Assembly (NCBI GenBank): GCA_046292445.1
Contig: JBKBQT010000011.1
Span: 1 to 64,000 of the forward strand
Length of the DNA stretch: 64,000 nt
Source: CALIZF01 sp046292445
Lineage (GTDB): Bacteria > Pseudomonadota > Alphaproteobacteria > Rhodobacterales > Rhodobacteraceae
Direction of reading: 5' to 3'
Shown: positions 1-8,499 of the stretch, piece by piece
Numbering within the stretch: the stretch's first letter is position 1
Layout of the letters: each line of letters starts with the position of its first letter
Position numbers and translations under genes: made by a program
Notes under the pieces: generated by a model
The model's database searches: none
Told to the model about the DNA's origin: nothing
Seen by the model: only the letters and a program-made list of their open reading frames with translations

Positions 1-356
1 AGGCAAAGGGGGGCTTCAACCTCAACTTCGGCTCGTTCGGCCTCAAGGCGACCGAGCCCGAGCGGGTGACGGCGCGGCAGATCGAGGCGGCCCGCCGCGC
101 GATCACCCGCCACATGAAGCGTCAGGGTCGCGTCTGGATCCGCATCTTCCCGGATGTGCCCGTGTCGTCCAAGCCGACCGAGGTGCGGATGGGCAAGGGC
201 AAGGGTTCGGTCGATTACTGGGCCGCCAAGGTCAAGCCCGGCCGGATCATGTTCGAGATCGACGGCGTGGCCGAGGAGACTGCGCGCGAGGCGCTGCGGC
301 TCGGCGCGATGAAGCTGCCGATCACGACGCGCGTGGTGATCCGCGAGGATTGGTAG
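1..356 (+). CDS. rplP: 50S ribosomal protein L16, 5'-truncated
   Basis: The reading frame enters from the left window edge; the first full codon is at base 3. The visible 117 residues cover most of L16, including the GGFNLNFGSFGL segment and the MGKGKGSVDYWAAKV signature of this 23S-binding protein of the peptidyl-transferase and tRNA-binding region. About 20 N-terminal residues are missing. It is followed by an unusually long 228-nt gap before rpmC, although these genes are usually adjacent in the S10 operon. Confidence 0.97.
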   Translation, partial: AKGGFNLNFGSFGLKATEPERVTARQIEAARRAITRHMKRQGRVWIRIFPDVPVSSKPTEVRMGKGKGSVDYWAAKVKPGRIMFEIDGVAEETAREALRLGAMKLPITTRVVIREDW

Positions 357-378
357 GCGGTGGCGCCGTCTCATACCG

Positions 379-404
379 AGGCCCTGCCGGAACCGGCGGG
401 GCCT
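379..404 (+). other. GC-rich hairpin in the rplP-rpmC gap
   Basis: Bases 379-390 pair with 393-404 as a 12-bp inverted repeat with a single U-G wobble. The formal loop is only AA, so the top pairs probably open. There is no T-run, so it is not a classical terminator. The rest of the 228-nt gap (357-584) shows no gene. The hairpin could act as a processing or attenuation element inside the operon; that is inference. Confidence 0.5.
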
Positions 405-584
405 GTCGATGTGGGGCGGGCGGCGCGGCCGTGCAACTTGCACTTGCCCTCAGGCCCGCGCTCCTGTAGGCAGCGTCATCTGCGGCTCCGGGGCGACTCG
501 GATCTGCCCTATCAGCTTTGACCCACCAGATCGCGGGTTACCCGGGCACGGGGCCCTCTGGTGATTGTGGAAGGAAGATTGGCG

Positions 585-788
585 ATGGACGCCAAGGAAC
601 TGCGGACGAAAACGCCCGATCAGTTGCGCGACCAGGTTCTGGCGCTGAAGAAGGAGGCATTCAACCTCCGCTTCCGTCAGGCGACGAACCAGCTCGACAA
701 CACGGCCCGCGTGCGCGCGGTGCGGCGCGAAGTGGCGCGGATCAAGACCGTGCTGAACGAAATGGCCGCGCAAGCGGCGCGGAACTGA
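585..788 (+). CDS. rpmC: 50S ribosomal protein L29
   Basis: This 67-residue protein begins MDAKELRTKTPDQL and has the charged helical hairpin of L29, which sits near the exit tunnel and helps dock SRP and trigger factor. The ATG at 585 is chosen over an in-frame GTG at 561 because GGAAGGAAG lies just upstream and the protein then has normal L29 length. rpsQ follows after 9 nt. Confidence 0.96.
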   Translation: MDAKELRTKTPDQLRDQVLALKKEAFNLRFRQATNQLDNTARVRAVRREVARIKTVLNEMAAQAARN

Positions 789-797
789 GGTCGCCCA

Positions 798-1043
798 ATG
801 CCCCGCCGTATCCTGCAAGGCACCGTCACCTCGGACAAGAACGAACAGACGATCACCGTTCTGGTGGAGCGCCGGTTCAAGCACCCGCTTCTGCAAAAGA
901 CGGTGCGCAAGTCCAAGAAATACCGCGCCCATGACGCGGAGAACCGGTTCAAGGTCGGTGACAGCGTGCGCATCGTCGAATGCGCCCCGATCTCGAAAAC
1001 CAAACGCTGGACCGTGCTGACGGAGGAGACGGCGCAAGCCTGA
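798..1043 (+). CDS. rpsQ: 30S ribosomal protein S17
   Basis: The 81-residue OB-fold protein has the S17 pattern LQGTVTSDKNEQTITV near the start and KYRAHDAENRFKVGD-SVRI in the middle. It is a primary 16S rRNA binder. Length is normal. It follows rpmC closely and precedes rplN by 64 nt, in standard order. Confidence 0.97.
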   Translation: MPRRILQGTVTSDKNEQTITVLVERRFKHPLLQKTVRKSKKYRAHDAENRFKVGDSVRIVECAPISKTKRWTVLTEETAQA

Positions 1044-1107
1044 CCCCCGCGACACGGTTCGAACGAAACCCCGGGGCCGATGGTCCCCGTAGGTCGGGAG
1101 AAACCGA

Positions 1108-1476
1108 ATGATCCAGATGCAGACCAATCTGGATGTTGCTGACAATTCCGGCGCACGCCGGGTGCAGTGCATCAAGGTTCTGGGCGGCTCGCATCGCCGC
1201 TATGCGTCCGTTGGCGACATCATCGTGGTGTCGGTGAAGGAGGCGATCCCCAAGGGGCGCGTCAAGAAGGGCGACGTGCGCAAGGCCGTCGTCGTGCGCA
1301 CCGCCAAGGAAGTGCGGCGCGAGGATGGCACGGCCATCCGGTTCGACCGCAACGCGGCCGTGATCCTGAACAACCAGGGCGAGCCTGTCGGCACCCGGAT
1401 CTTCGGGCCGGTCGTGCGCGAGTTGCGGGCCAAGAACTTCATGAAGATCATCAGCCTTGCGCCGGAGGTGCTGTGA
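1108..1476 (+). CDS. rplN: 50S ribosomal protein L14
   Basis: At 122 residues it has exact L14 length. It carries MIQMQTNLDVADNSGAR at the N-terminus and RFDRNAAVILNNQGEPVGTR in the core. L14 forms an intersubunit bridge. The stop TGA shares its A with the ATG of rplX, so the two genes are translationally coupled. Confidence 0.98.
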   Translation: MIQMQTNLDVADNSGARRVQCIKVLGGSHRRYASVGDIIVVSVKEAIPKGRVKKGDVRKAVVVRTAKEVRREDGTAIRFDRNAAVILNNQGEPVGTRIFGPVVRELRAKNFMKIISLAPEVL

Positions 1477-1781
1477 TGGCCGCCAAGCTCAAGAAGGGTG
1501 ACAAGGTCGTCGTGCTGACCGGCAAGGACCGAGGTCGCAAGGGCGAGATCATCGAGGTGTTCCCCGATGCGGGAAAGGCCATCGTCGAGGGTGTGAACAT
1601 GGCGATCCGCCACACCAAGCAATCGGCGCAGGGCCAGGGGGGCCGCATCCCCAAGGCGATGCCGATCGACCTGTCCAACCTTGCGATGATGGACAAGGAC
1701 GGCAAGGCCACCCGCGTCGGCTTCCGTTTCGAGGACGGCAAGAAGGTGCGCTACGCCAAGACCACGGGGGAGACGCTCTGA
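1476..1781 (+). CDS. rplX: 50S ribosomal protein L24
   Basis: The 101-residue protein contains the KOW motif (KKGDKVVVLTGKDRGRKGEI, residues about 5-24) typical of this early assembly factor of the large subunit. The ATG overlaps the rplN stop by one base (TGATG), and its own stop overlaps the rplE ATG in the same way. The overlaps fix the start. Confidence 0.97.
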   Translation: MAAKLKKGDKVVVLTGKDRGRKGEIIEVFPDAGKAIVEGVNMAIRHTKQSAQGQGGRIPKAMPIDLSNLAMMDKDGKATRVGFRFEDGKKVRYAKTTGETL

Positions 1782-2341
1782 TGCTGGACGCAACGGGTTA
1801 CACCCCGCGCCTCAAGGCGCTCTACCGCGACAAGATCCGGCCGGCGATGAAGGACGAGTTCGCCTACCGGAACGTCATGCAGATTCCCCGGCTCGACAAG
1901 ATCGTGCTGAACATGGGTGTCGGCGAGGCGACCCGCGACACCAAGAAGGTCAAGTCGGCGGCCGATGACCTGACCAAGATCGCCGGGCAGAAGGCGGTCA
2001 TCACCAAGGCGAAGAAATCCATCGCCGGTTTTCGCGTGCGCGAGGAGATGCCGCTCGGCTGCAAGGTGACGCTGCGCGGCGACCGGATGTACGAATTCCT
2101 CGACCGCCTCATCACGATCGCGCTGCCGCGTGTCCGCGACTTTCGCGGCGTGAAGGGCACGTCCTTCGATGGCCGCGGCAACTATGCCATGGGTCTGAAG
2201 GAACACATCGTTTTCCCCGAGATCGACTTCGATAAGGTCGACGAGATCCTGGGGATGGACATCATCATCTGCACCACCGCGCCGACCAACGCGGAGGCGA
2301 AGGCGCTGTTGAAGCATTTCAACATGCCCTTCACCAACTGA
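1781..2341 (+). CDS. rplE: 50S ribosomal protein L5
   Basis: At 186 residues this is a normal-length L5, the 5S rRNA-binding protein of the central protuberance. Recognisable blocks include IVLNMGVGEATRDTKKV, TKAKKSIAGFRVREEMP and GRGNYAMGLKEHIVFPEI. The start is fixed by a one-base TGATG overlap with rplX. Confidence 0.98.
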   Translation: MLDATGYTPRLKALYRDKIRPAMKDEFAYRNVMQIPRLDKIVLNMGVGEATRDTKKVKSAADDLTKIAGQKAVITKAKKSIAGFRVREEMPLGCKVTLRGDRMYEFLDRLITIALPRVRDFRGVKGTSFDGRGNYAMGLKEHIVFPEIDFDKVDEILGMDIIICTTAPTNAEAKALLKHFNMPFTN

Positions 2342-2358
2342 TCGCGGGGAAACGTATC

Positions 2359-2664
2359 ATGGCAAAAGTCTCGATGGTCGAGCGCGAGAAGAAGCGGCAG
2401 AAACTGGTCAAGCAGTATGCCGCCCGTCGCGCCGCGCTCAAGGCAGTGGTTGAAGACCAGTCCAAGCCGGTGGAAGAACGGTTCCGCGCGTCTCTCAAGC
2501 TGGCGGCGTTGCCGCGCAACTCGTCGGCCACGCGCCTGCACAACCGGTGCGAGCTCACGGGGCGTCCGCACGCCTACTACCGCAAGCTCAAGCTGAGCCG
2601 GATCATGCTGCGCGACCTCGCGTCGTTCGGCCAGATCCCCGGCATGGTCAAATCGAGCTGGTAA
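2359..2664 (+). CDS. rpsN: 30S ribosomal protein S14 (zinc-free form)
   Basis: The 101-residue protein is the long S14 type without the CxxC zinc ribbon found in short S14. The C-terminal signature is NRCELTGRPHAYYRKLKLSR. Only one cysteine is present in that region, consistent with the zinc-independent paralogue. It lies 17 nt after rplE. Confidence 0.97.
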   Translation: MAKVSMVEREKKRQKLVKQYAARRAALKAVVEDQSKPVEERFRASLKLAALPRNSSATRLHNRCELTGRPHAYYRKLKLSRIMLRDLASFGQIPGMVKSSW

Positions 2665-2677
2665 GGGAGGGCACGGA

Positions 2678-3076
2678 ATGTCGATGAACGATCCGCTGGG
2701 CGACATGCTCACCCGCATCCGCAATGCGCAGCTGCGCGGCAAGTCCACAACCCGCTCGCCGGCCTCCAAGCTGCGCGTCTGGGTGCTCGATGTGCTCAAG
2801 GAAGAAGGCTACATCCGCGGCTACGAACGGGTGAAGTCGGCCGATGGGCATGACGAGCTCGAGATTTCGCTGAAGTATTTCGAGGGCACTCCGGTGATCC
2901 GCGAAGTGCGCCGCGTGTCCAAGCCCGGTCGCCGCGTCTATCTCGGCGTTCAGGAACTGCCGTCCGTCCGCAACGGCCTCGGGGTGTCCATCATCTCCAC
3001 GCCCAAGGGCGTGATGACCGATGCCTCCGCCCGCCAGGCCAATGTCGGCGGCGAAGTGCTCTGCACCGTGTTCTGA
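2678..3076 (+). CDS. rpsH: 30S ribosomal protein S8
   Basis: At 132 residues it matches S8, a central organiser of the 16S platform. It begins MSMNDPLGDMLTRIRNAQ and ends with the conserved GVMTDASARQANVGGEVLC block. An alternative start two codons downstream (MNDP) also fits. It is 10 nt upstream of rplF. Confidence 0.97.
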   Translation: MSMNDPLGDMLTRIRNAQLRGKSTTRSPASKLRVWVLDVLKEEGYIRGYERVKSADGHDELEISLKYFEGTPVIREVRRVSKPGRRVYLGVQELPSVRNGLGVSIISTPKGVMTDASARQANVGGEVLCTVF

Positions 3077-3086
3077 GGAGGGTGGG

Positions 3087-3626
3087 ATGTCTCGGGTAGG
3101 AAAGAAACCTGTCGATCTGCCCAAGGGGGTCACCGCCTCCGTGTCGGGTCAGACGATCGAGGTCAAGGGGCCCAAGGGCTCGCTCACCTTCACCGCAACC
3201 GACGATGTGACGATCAGCATCGAGGGTGCGCAAGTCAAGGTCACGCCGCGCGGCACGTCCAAGCGGGCGCGGCAGCAATGGGGCATGAGCCGCGCGATGG
3301 TGGCCAATCTCGTCACCGGCGTGTCGGACGGCTTCAAGAAGGAGATGGAGCTTCAGGGCGTCGGCTACCGGGCGCAGATGGCGGGCAACGTGCTCAAGCT
3401 GTCGCTCGGCTACAGCCACGATGTCACCTTCGAGCCGCCGGCAGGCGTCAAGGTCACGACCCCCTCGGCCAAGAACGACGTGATCGTCGTGGAAGGGATC
3501 GACCCGCAACTGGTGGGTCAGGTCGCCGCGAACATCCGCGAGTGGCGGCAGCCCGAGCCCTACAAGGGCAAGGGAATCCGCTACAAGGGTGAGTTCGTCT
3601 TCCGCAAGGAAGGCAAGAAGAAGTAA
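3087..3626 (+). CDS. rplF: 50S ribosomal protein L6
   Basis: The 179-residue protein begins MSRVGKKPVDLPKGV and ends with the L6 signature PEPYKGKGIRYKGE. L6 stabilises the base of the L7/L12 stalk near the sarcin-ricin loop. The ATG at 3087 is preceded by GAGGAGGG, which decides against longer in-frame extensions. Confidence 0.97.
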   Translation: MSRVGKKPVDLPKGVTASVSGQTIEVKGPKGSLTFTATDDVTISIEGAQVKVTPRGTSKRARQQWGMSRAMVANLVTGVSDGFKKEMELQGVGYRAQMAGNVLKLSLGYSHDVTFEPPAGVKVTTPSAKNDVIVVEGIDPQLVGQVAANIREWRQPEPYKGKGIRYKGEFVFRKEGKKK

Positions 3627-3639
3627 GGGGCAACACACC

Positions 3640-3999
3640 ATGGCGAACACCAAACGCGAGTTGTTCCTCAAGCGCCGCCTTCGGGTGCGGAACAAGCTTC
3701 GCAAGATGGCCGACGGGCGGCTGCGCCTCTCGGTCCACCGGTCGAACAAGAACATCAGCGCGCAGCTGATCGACGATGCGCGCGGCGTGACGCTGGCTGC
3801 AGCCTCGACGCTCGAGAAGGATCTCGGGTTCTATGGCAAGAAGAACGTCGAGGCGGCCGCGAAAGTCGGCGCCACCATTGCCGAGCGCGCGTTGAAGGCT
3901 GGTGTCGAAGAGGTCTATTTCGACCGCGGCGGTTTCCTCTTTCACGGACGCATCAAGGCTCTGGCCGATGCCGCCCGTGAAGGCGGCCTGAAGTTCTGA
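3640..3999 (+). CDS. rplR: 50S ribosomal protein L18
   Basis: The 119-residue protein has the basic N-terminus KRELFLKRRLRVRNKLRK and the core RLSVHRSNKNISAQLIDD of L18, which binds 5S rRNA together with L5. The ATG at 3640 follows GTAAGGGG with good spacing. The longer frame starting at 3589 lies inside rplF and is not L18-like. Confidence 0.97.
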   Translation: MANTKRELFLKRRLRVRNKLRKMADGRLRLSVHRSNKNISAQLIDDARGVTLAAASTLEKDLGFYGKKNVEAAAKVGATIAERALKAGVEEVYFDRGGFLFHGRIKALADAAREGGLKF

Positions 4000-4010
4000 G
4001 GAGCGAGACG

Positions 4011-4610
4011 ATGGCAGAACGTGACAATCGGGGTGGTGGCGGGCGCGAGCGCCGCGACGACCGCCGCGACCGGGACGAGAACCCGGAATTCGCCGATCGT
4101 CTGGTGGCGATCAACCGCGTGTCCAAGACCGTCAAGGGCGGCAAGCGGTTCGGCTTTGCCGCGCTCGTGGTGGTCGGCGACCAGCGCGGCCGCGTCGGTT
4201 TCGGCAAGGGCAAGGCCAAGGAAGTGCCCGAGGCGATCCGCAAGGCGACCGAGCAGGCCAAGCGCAGCCTGATCCGCGTGCCCCTGCGCGACGGGCGGAC
4301 GCTGCACCATGACATGGAGGGGCGCCACGGCGCCGGCCGGGTCGTGATGCGCACGGCCGTGGCCGGGACCGGGATCATCGCGGGCGGCCCGATGCGGGCC
4401 GTGTTCGAGATGCTGGGGCTGCAGGATGTCGTCGCCAAGTCGATCGGCAGCCAGAACCCCTACAACATGATCCGGGCGACGATCGACGGCCTTGTGCAGG
4501 AATCGTCCCCGCGTCAGGTCGCGCAGCGGCGCGGCAAGAAGGTGGCCGAAATCCTGCGCAAGCCCGAAGCCGAGGCCGCCCCGGTCGAAGCCGCGACGGC
4601 GGAGGCGTGA
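4011..4610 (+). CDS. rpsE: 30S ribosomal protein S5
   Basis: At 199 residues it carries the S5 double-stranded RNA-binding domain (RLVAINRVSKTVKGGKRFGF) and the GRVGFGKGKAKEVPEAI loop involved in decoding fidelity. The N-terminus is a charged, glycine-rich tail and the C-terminus an alanine/glutamate-rich tail, as in other Rhodobacteraceae. SD GAGGAG precedes the ATG. Confidence 0.98.
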   Translation: MAERDNRGGGGRERRDDRRDRDENPEFADRLVAINRVSKTVKGGKRFGFAALVVVGDQRGRVGFGKGKAKEVPEAIRKATEQAKRSLIRVPLRDGRTLHHDMEGRHGAGRVVMRTAVAGTGIIAGGPMRAVFEMLGLQDVVAKSIGSQNPYNMIRATIDGLVQESSPRQVAQRRGKKVAEILRKPEAEAAPVEAATAEA

Positions 4611-4612
4611 GC

Positions 4613-4798
4613 ATGGCCACTATCGTCGTCAAGCAGATCGCATCGGCCGCCCGCCGCCCGGACATCCAGCGCCGGACATTGATCGGGCTCGGCCTCAACA
4701 AGATGCACAAGACCCGCGAGCTGGAGGATACGCCCTCGGTCCGCGGGATGGTCAACAAGATCCCGCATCTCGTGCGGATCATCGAGGAACGCGCCTGA
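4613..4798 (+). CDS. rpmD: 50S ribosomal protein L30
   Basis: The 61-residue protein has the L30 motif IGLGLNKMHKTRELEDTPSV. The ATG at 4613 lies two bases after the rpsE stop; a GTG at 4607 would add two residues and overlap rpsE, and is less likely. L30 is a small peripheral protein near the 5S rRNA. Confidence 0.96.
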   Translation: MATIVVKQIASAARRPDIQRRTLIGLGLNKMHKTRELEDTPSVRGMVNKIPHLVRIIEERA

Positions 4799-4806
4799 GG
4801 CGCCGC

Positions 4807-4827
4807 GGGGCCGCGCGGTGCGGCCCC
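4807..4827 (+). other. GC-rich hairpin between rpmD and rplO
   Basis: GGGGCCGC (4807-4814) pairs perfectly with GCGGCCCC (4820-4827) around the loop GCGGT. There is no T-run. It sits in the 90-nt rpmD-rplO gap and is one of several GC hairpins at gene junctions of this operon. Confidence 0.5.
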
Positions 4828-4888
4828 TGCAACCCGCGTCCGCCCTGTCCGTCGCTGGCGGGGCGCGTCCGGTCATGGGAGTAGCGAC

Positions 4889-5374
4889 ATGAAACTGAAC
4901 GAGCTTTCAGACAACGCCGGGGCCACGCGCAAGAAGAAACGGGTCGCTCGCGGCCCCGGTTCGGGCAAGGGCAAGACCGCCGGGCGCGGCATCAAGGGCC
5001 AGACGTCGCGGTCGGGCGTCGCCATCGGCGGGTATGAGGGCGGGCAGATGCCGCTCTACCGCCGCCTGCCCAAGCGTGGGTTCAACAAGCCCAACCGCAA
5101 GGAATGGGCGGTGGTCAACCTCGGCCTGATCCAGAAATTCGTCGAGGCCGGCAAGCTCGACGCGGGCCAGCCGGTGACCGAGGATGCGCTCGTCGCGGCC
5201 GGCGTGACCGCGCGCAAGCGCGACGGCATCCGGGTGCTTGCCAAGGGCGAGATCACCGCGGCGCTGACGCTGGTCGTCTCTGGCGCCTCGCAGGCCGCCG
5301 TCGCGGCCGTCGAGGCTGCTGGCGGAAGTGTGACGCTTACAGCGGCGGCTCCCGCACCGGCCGCGGCAGAATAG
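4889..5374 (+). CDS. rplO: 50S ribosomal protein L15
   Basis: The 161-residue protein has the glycine-rich N-terminal extension RGPGSGKGKTAGRGIKGQ and GYEGGQMPLYRRLPKRGF, both diagnostic of L15, which threads into domain II of 23S rRNA. The tail is alanine/proline-rich. SD-like GGGAG precedes the ATG. secY follows after about 110 nt. Confidence 0.97.
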   Translation: MKLNELSDNAGATRKKKRVARGPGSGKGKTAGRGIKGQTSRSGVAIGGYEGGQMPLYRRLPKRGFNKPNRKEWAVVNLGLIQKFVEAGKLDAGQPVTEDALVAAGVTARKRDGIRVLAKGEITAALTLVVSGASQAAVAAVEAAGGSVTLTAAAPAPAAAE

Positions 5375-5484
5375 GCGGTTGTGGCGCGGGGTTTTCGCGC
5401 ATACATCCGCAACGAACCCTGCGCCGCCGGTCCGCACCACGGGTCGGCGGCGCTGTCGTGAATGCGAGCGAAAGGGCACGCCCG

Positions 5485-6858
5485 ATGGCATCCGCCGCCG
5501 AACAGATGGCCGCAAACATCAGCTGGGGGGCGCTTGGCAAGGCGACCGAGCTGCGCCAGCGGATTTTCTTCACGATCGGCCTTCTGATCGTCTACCGCAT
5601 CGGCACCTACATCCCGGTGCCCGGCATCGACGGCATTGCCCTGCGCGAGTTCATGACCGAGGCAGCGGCGGGCATCGGCGGGATGCTCAACATGTTCACG
5701 GGCGGCGCGATTTCCCGCATGGGGATCTTTGCGCTCGGGATCATGCCCTACATCTCGGCATCGATCATCGTGCAGCTGATGGGTGCGATGTACGGGCCCT
5801 GGCAGCAGCTCAAGAAGGAAGGCGAGGCGGGCCGAAAGAAGCTCAACCAGTATACCCGTTACGGCACCGTTCTTCTGGCCACGTTCCAGGCCTACGGGAT
5901 CGCCGTCAGTCTCGAGGCGGGCGATCTGGCGCATGAGCCGGGAATGTTTTTCCGCGCCGCCTGCGTGATCACGCTGGTCGGGGGCACGATGTTCCTGATG
6001 TGGCTGGGCGAGCAGATCACGGCGCGCGGTGTCGGCAACGGGATCAGTCTCATCATTTTCGTCGGCATCATCGCGGAAATCCCGGCGGCACTGGCGCAGT
6101 TCTTCAGCCAGGGGCGGTCGGGTGCGGTCAGCCCGGCGGTCATCATCGGGGTGATGGTGATGGTGGTCGTGGTGATCGCCTTTGTCGTGTTCATGGAACG
6201 CGCCTTGCGCAAGATCACCATCCAGTATCCACGCCGGCAGGTCGGGATGAAGGTCTATGACGGCGGGTCGTCCCACCTGCCGGTCAAGGTCAACCCGGCG
6301 GGCGTGATCCCGGCGATCTTCGCCTCGTCGCTGCTGCTGCTGCCGGTTACCGTTTCGACCTTCTCGGGCAACCAGACCGGTCCGGTGATGAGCACGATCC
6401 TTGCGTATTTCGGCCCGGGCCAGCCGCTCTACCTGCTGTTCTTTTCGGCGATGATCGTGTTCTTCAGCTACTTCTACACCGCGAACGTCGCCTTCAAGAC
6501 CGAGGATGTGGCCGAGAACCTCCAGAACCAGAACGGTTTCGTGCCCGGGATCCGGCCCGGCAAGAAGACCGAGGAATATCTCGATTATGTCGTGACGCGG
6601 GTGCTTGTGATCGGATCGGCCTATCTCGTCGCGGTCTGCCTGCTGCCCGAGATCCTGCGCAACGAACTCGCCGTGCCGTTCTATTTCGGCGGCACCTCGG
6701 TGCTCATCGTGGTGTCGGTGACGATGGACACGATCAGCCAGGTGCAGTCGCATCTGCTGGCGCACCAATACGAGGGGCTGATCGAGAAATCGCGCCTCGG
6801 CGGGCGCAAGCGGACGCCCGGCAAGCCCGGGGCGCCCAAGGCTCCGTTCCGGCGCTGA
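5485..6858 (+). CDS. secY: Preprotein translocase subunit SecY
   Basis: This 457-residue, ten-helix protein is the channel-forming core of the Sec translocon. Visible landmarks are RIGTYIPVPGID near TM1, the plug-region GGAISRMGIFALGIMPYISASI, GNGISLIIFVGI, and the cytosolic loop EDVAENLQNQNGFVPGIRPG. The ATG at 5485 has AAAGGG eight bases upstream; a GTG at 5458 and an ATG at 5506 are alternatives. The position between rplO and adk is standard. Confidence 0.96.
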   Translation: MASAAEQMAANISWGALGKATELRQRIFFTIGLLIVYRIGTYIPVPGIDGIALREFMTEAAAGIGGMLNMFTGGAISRMGIFALGIMPYISASIIVQLMGAMYGPWQQLKKEGEAGRKKLNQYTRYGTVLLATFQAYGIAVSLEAGDLAHEPGMFFRAACVITLVGGTMFLMWLGEQITARGVGNGISLIIFVGIIAEIPAALAQFFSQGRSGAVSPAVIIGVMVMVVVVIAFVVFMERALRKITIQYPRRQVGMKVYDGGSSHLPVKVNPAGVIPAIFASSLLLLPVTVSTFSGNQTGPVMSTILAYFGPGQPLYLLFFSAMIVFFSYFYTANVAFKTEDVAENLQNQNGFVPGIRPGKKTEEYLDYVVTRVLVIGSAYLVAVCLLPEILRNELAVPFYFGGTSVLIVVSVTMDTISQVQSHLLAHQYEGLIEKSRLGGRKRTPGKPGAPKAPFRR

Positions 6859-6865
6859 GGGCGAC

Positions 6866-7522
6866 ATGAAGAACATCATCCTTCTGGGGCCGCCTGGCGC
6901 GGGCAAGGGCACGCAGGCCAAGCGGCTCGAGGATGCGCGCGGGCTTGTGCAGCTTTCGACGGGCGACATGCTGCGCGCCGCGCGCAGCAGCGGGACGGAG
7001 ATGGGCGCGCGGGTCGCCGCGGTGATGGACCGCGGCGCGCTCGTGACCGATGAGATCGTGATCGGCCTGATCGAGGAGCGTCTGATGGCTGCCGGGCCGG
7101 ATCACGGCGGGTTCATCTTCGACGGCTTTCCGCGCACGCTGGCCCAGGCCGATGCGCTCGGCGCGCTGCTGGCGCGCCTCGGCCTGCCGCTGGACGCGGT
7201 GATCGAGATGCAGGTGGATGACAAAATCCTCGTAACCCGGATCACCGGCCGTTACACCTGCGGCAATTGCGGGGCGGTGTATCACGACGTCACTCGTCCG
7301 ACCGCCGTGCCGGGGGTATGTGATGCCTGCGGGTCAACGGACCTGCGGCGGCGGGCCGACGACACGGAGGATGCGCTCAAGCTGCGGCTGCTGGAATACT
7401 ACAAGAAGACCTCGCCTCTGATCGGCTACTATCACGCCCACGGCCTGTTGCATTCCGTCGATGGTCTCGCCCCGGTAGAAGCGGTTGCCGAGGCGATCGA
7501 GAAAGTGCTTGACAGGCACTGA
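6866..7522 (+). CDS. adk: Adenylate kinase, zinc-LID type
   Basis: The 218-residue enzyme interconverts ATP + AMP and 2 ADP. It has the P-loop GPPGAGKGTQ (residues 8-17), the AMP-binding STGDMLR and the DGFPRT motif (86-91). The long LID carries four cysteines (132, 135, 152, 155), predicting a structural zinc. The zinc form is common in alphaproteobacteria. It begins seven bases after secY. Confidence 0.97.
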   Translation: MKNIILLGPPGAGKGTQAKRLEDARGLVQLSTGDMLRAARSSGTEMGARVAAVMDRGALVTDEIVIGLIEERLMAAGPDHGGFIFDGFPRTLAQADALGALLARLGLPLDAVIEMQVDDKILVTRITGRYTCGNCGAVYHDVTRPTAVPGVCDACGSTDLRRRADDTEDALKLRLLEYYKKTSPLIGYYHAHGLLHSVDGLAPVEAVAEAIEKVLDRH

Positions 7523-7528
7523 CATGCC

Positions 7529-7557
7529 TTGACGCACCGCGCGAACACCCGTAAGTG
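7529..7557 (+). promoter_or_regulatory. Candidate promoter of the alpha operon
   Basis: TTGACG (7529-7534) and TAAGTG (7552-7557) are separated by 17 nt in the 181-nt adk-rpsM gap. The -35 is good and the -10 is weak. The unusual gap length supports an internal promoter here, but the call rests on motif match only. Confidence 0.35.
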
Positions 7558-7703
7558 CGAGCGTCCCCGAGGGGAATCGCGCCTGCCTCCGGCGGTGTGC
7601 ATCCAGCAAGACGATGATTCGCGCAAGGCCGGCAGGGTCGCCGCGCGGGCGTTGTGAAAAAAGGTTCTGGCATGACGGAACCGCAACGAAAGGAAGACCG
7701 AGC

Positions 7704-8072
7704 GTGGCACGTATTGCCGGCGTGAACATCCCGACAGCGAAGCGCGTTCCGATCGCGCTCACCTATATCCATGGCATCGGCCCGCATATCGCCAGCCAGA
7801 TCTGCGACGCCGTCGGTATCGACCAGGCCCGCCGCGTCAACCAGCTTTCCGACGCCGAGGTGCTGGCGATCCGCGAGCATATCGACGCGAATTTCACCGT
7901 CGAGGGCGACCTGCGGCGTGAGGTTTCGACCAATATCAAGCGGCTGATGGACCTCGGCTGCTATCGCGGCCTGCGTCACCGCAAGAACCTGCCCGTGCGC
8001 GGCCAGCGCACCCACACCAATGCCCGCACCCGCAAGGGCCCGGCCAAGCCGATCGCCGGCAAGAAGAAGTAA
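7704..8072 (+). CDS. rpsM: 30S ribosomal protein S13
   Basis: The 122-residue protein starts with GTG at 7704, giving MARIAGVNIPTAKRVPIAL, preceded by AAAGGAAG. It carries the helix-two-turn-helix region and the C-terminal RGQRTHTNARTRKGPAKP tail that contacts P-site tRNA. An upstream GTG/ATG frame from 7614 is not S13-like. Confidence 0.97.
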   Translation: MARIAGVNIPTAKRVPIALTYIHGIGPHIASQICDAVGIDQARRVNQLSDAEVLAIREHIDANFTVEGDLRREVSTNIKRLMDLGCYRGLRHRKNLPVRGQRTHTNARTRKGPAKPIAGKKK

Positions 8073-8087
8073 GGGAGGGGCAGGGAC

Positions 8088-8483
8088 ATGGCACGCGATA
8101 CCAAGGGTCGCCAGACCAAGAAAAAGGAACGCAAGAACATCGCCGCCGGTGTGGCGCATGTGAATTCGTCCTTCAACAACACCAAGATTCTCATCTCGGA
8201 CGTGCAGGGCAACGCGATCGCCTGGTCTTCGGCCGGCACGATGGGTTTCAAGGGCAGCCGGAAATCGACGCCCTATGCCGCGCAGATGGCCGCCGAGGAT
8301 GCAGGCCGCAAGGCTCAAGAGCATGGTGTGCGCACACTCGAGGTCGAGGTGCAGGGGCCGGGGTCGGGCCGCGAATCGGCGCTGCGCGCACTTGCGGCGG
8401 TCGGTTTCTCGATCACCTCGATTCGCGACGTCACGCCCATTGCGCATAACGGTTGCCGTCCGCCCAAGCGGCGTCGCGTCTGA
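8088..8483 (+). CDS. rpsK: 30S ribosomal protein S11
   Basis: At 131 residues it is a normal S11. Motifs include HVNSSFNNTKILISD and the C-terminal VGFSITSIRDVTPIAHNGCR-PPKRRRV. S11 lies on the platform beside the mRNA exit. SD AAGGGAGGGG precedes the ATG. Confidence 0.98.
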   Translation: MARDTKGRQTKKKERKNIAAGVAHVNSSFNNTKILISDVQGNAIAWSSAGTMGFKGSRKSTPYAAQMAAEDAGRKAQEHGVRTLEVEVQGPGSGRESALRALAAVGFSITSIRDVTPIAHNGCRPPKRRRV

Positions 8484-8499
8484 CCGGACGACATCCTGC

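Noticed and set aside
5056..6969. 637-codon reverse-strand frame opposite rplO and secY
   Set aside because: It is low-complexity, histidine/arginine/aspartate-rich sequence antisense to secY with no family features; such frames are expected from high-GC codon bias.
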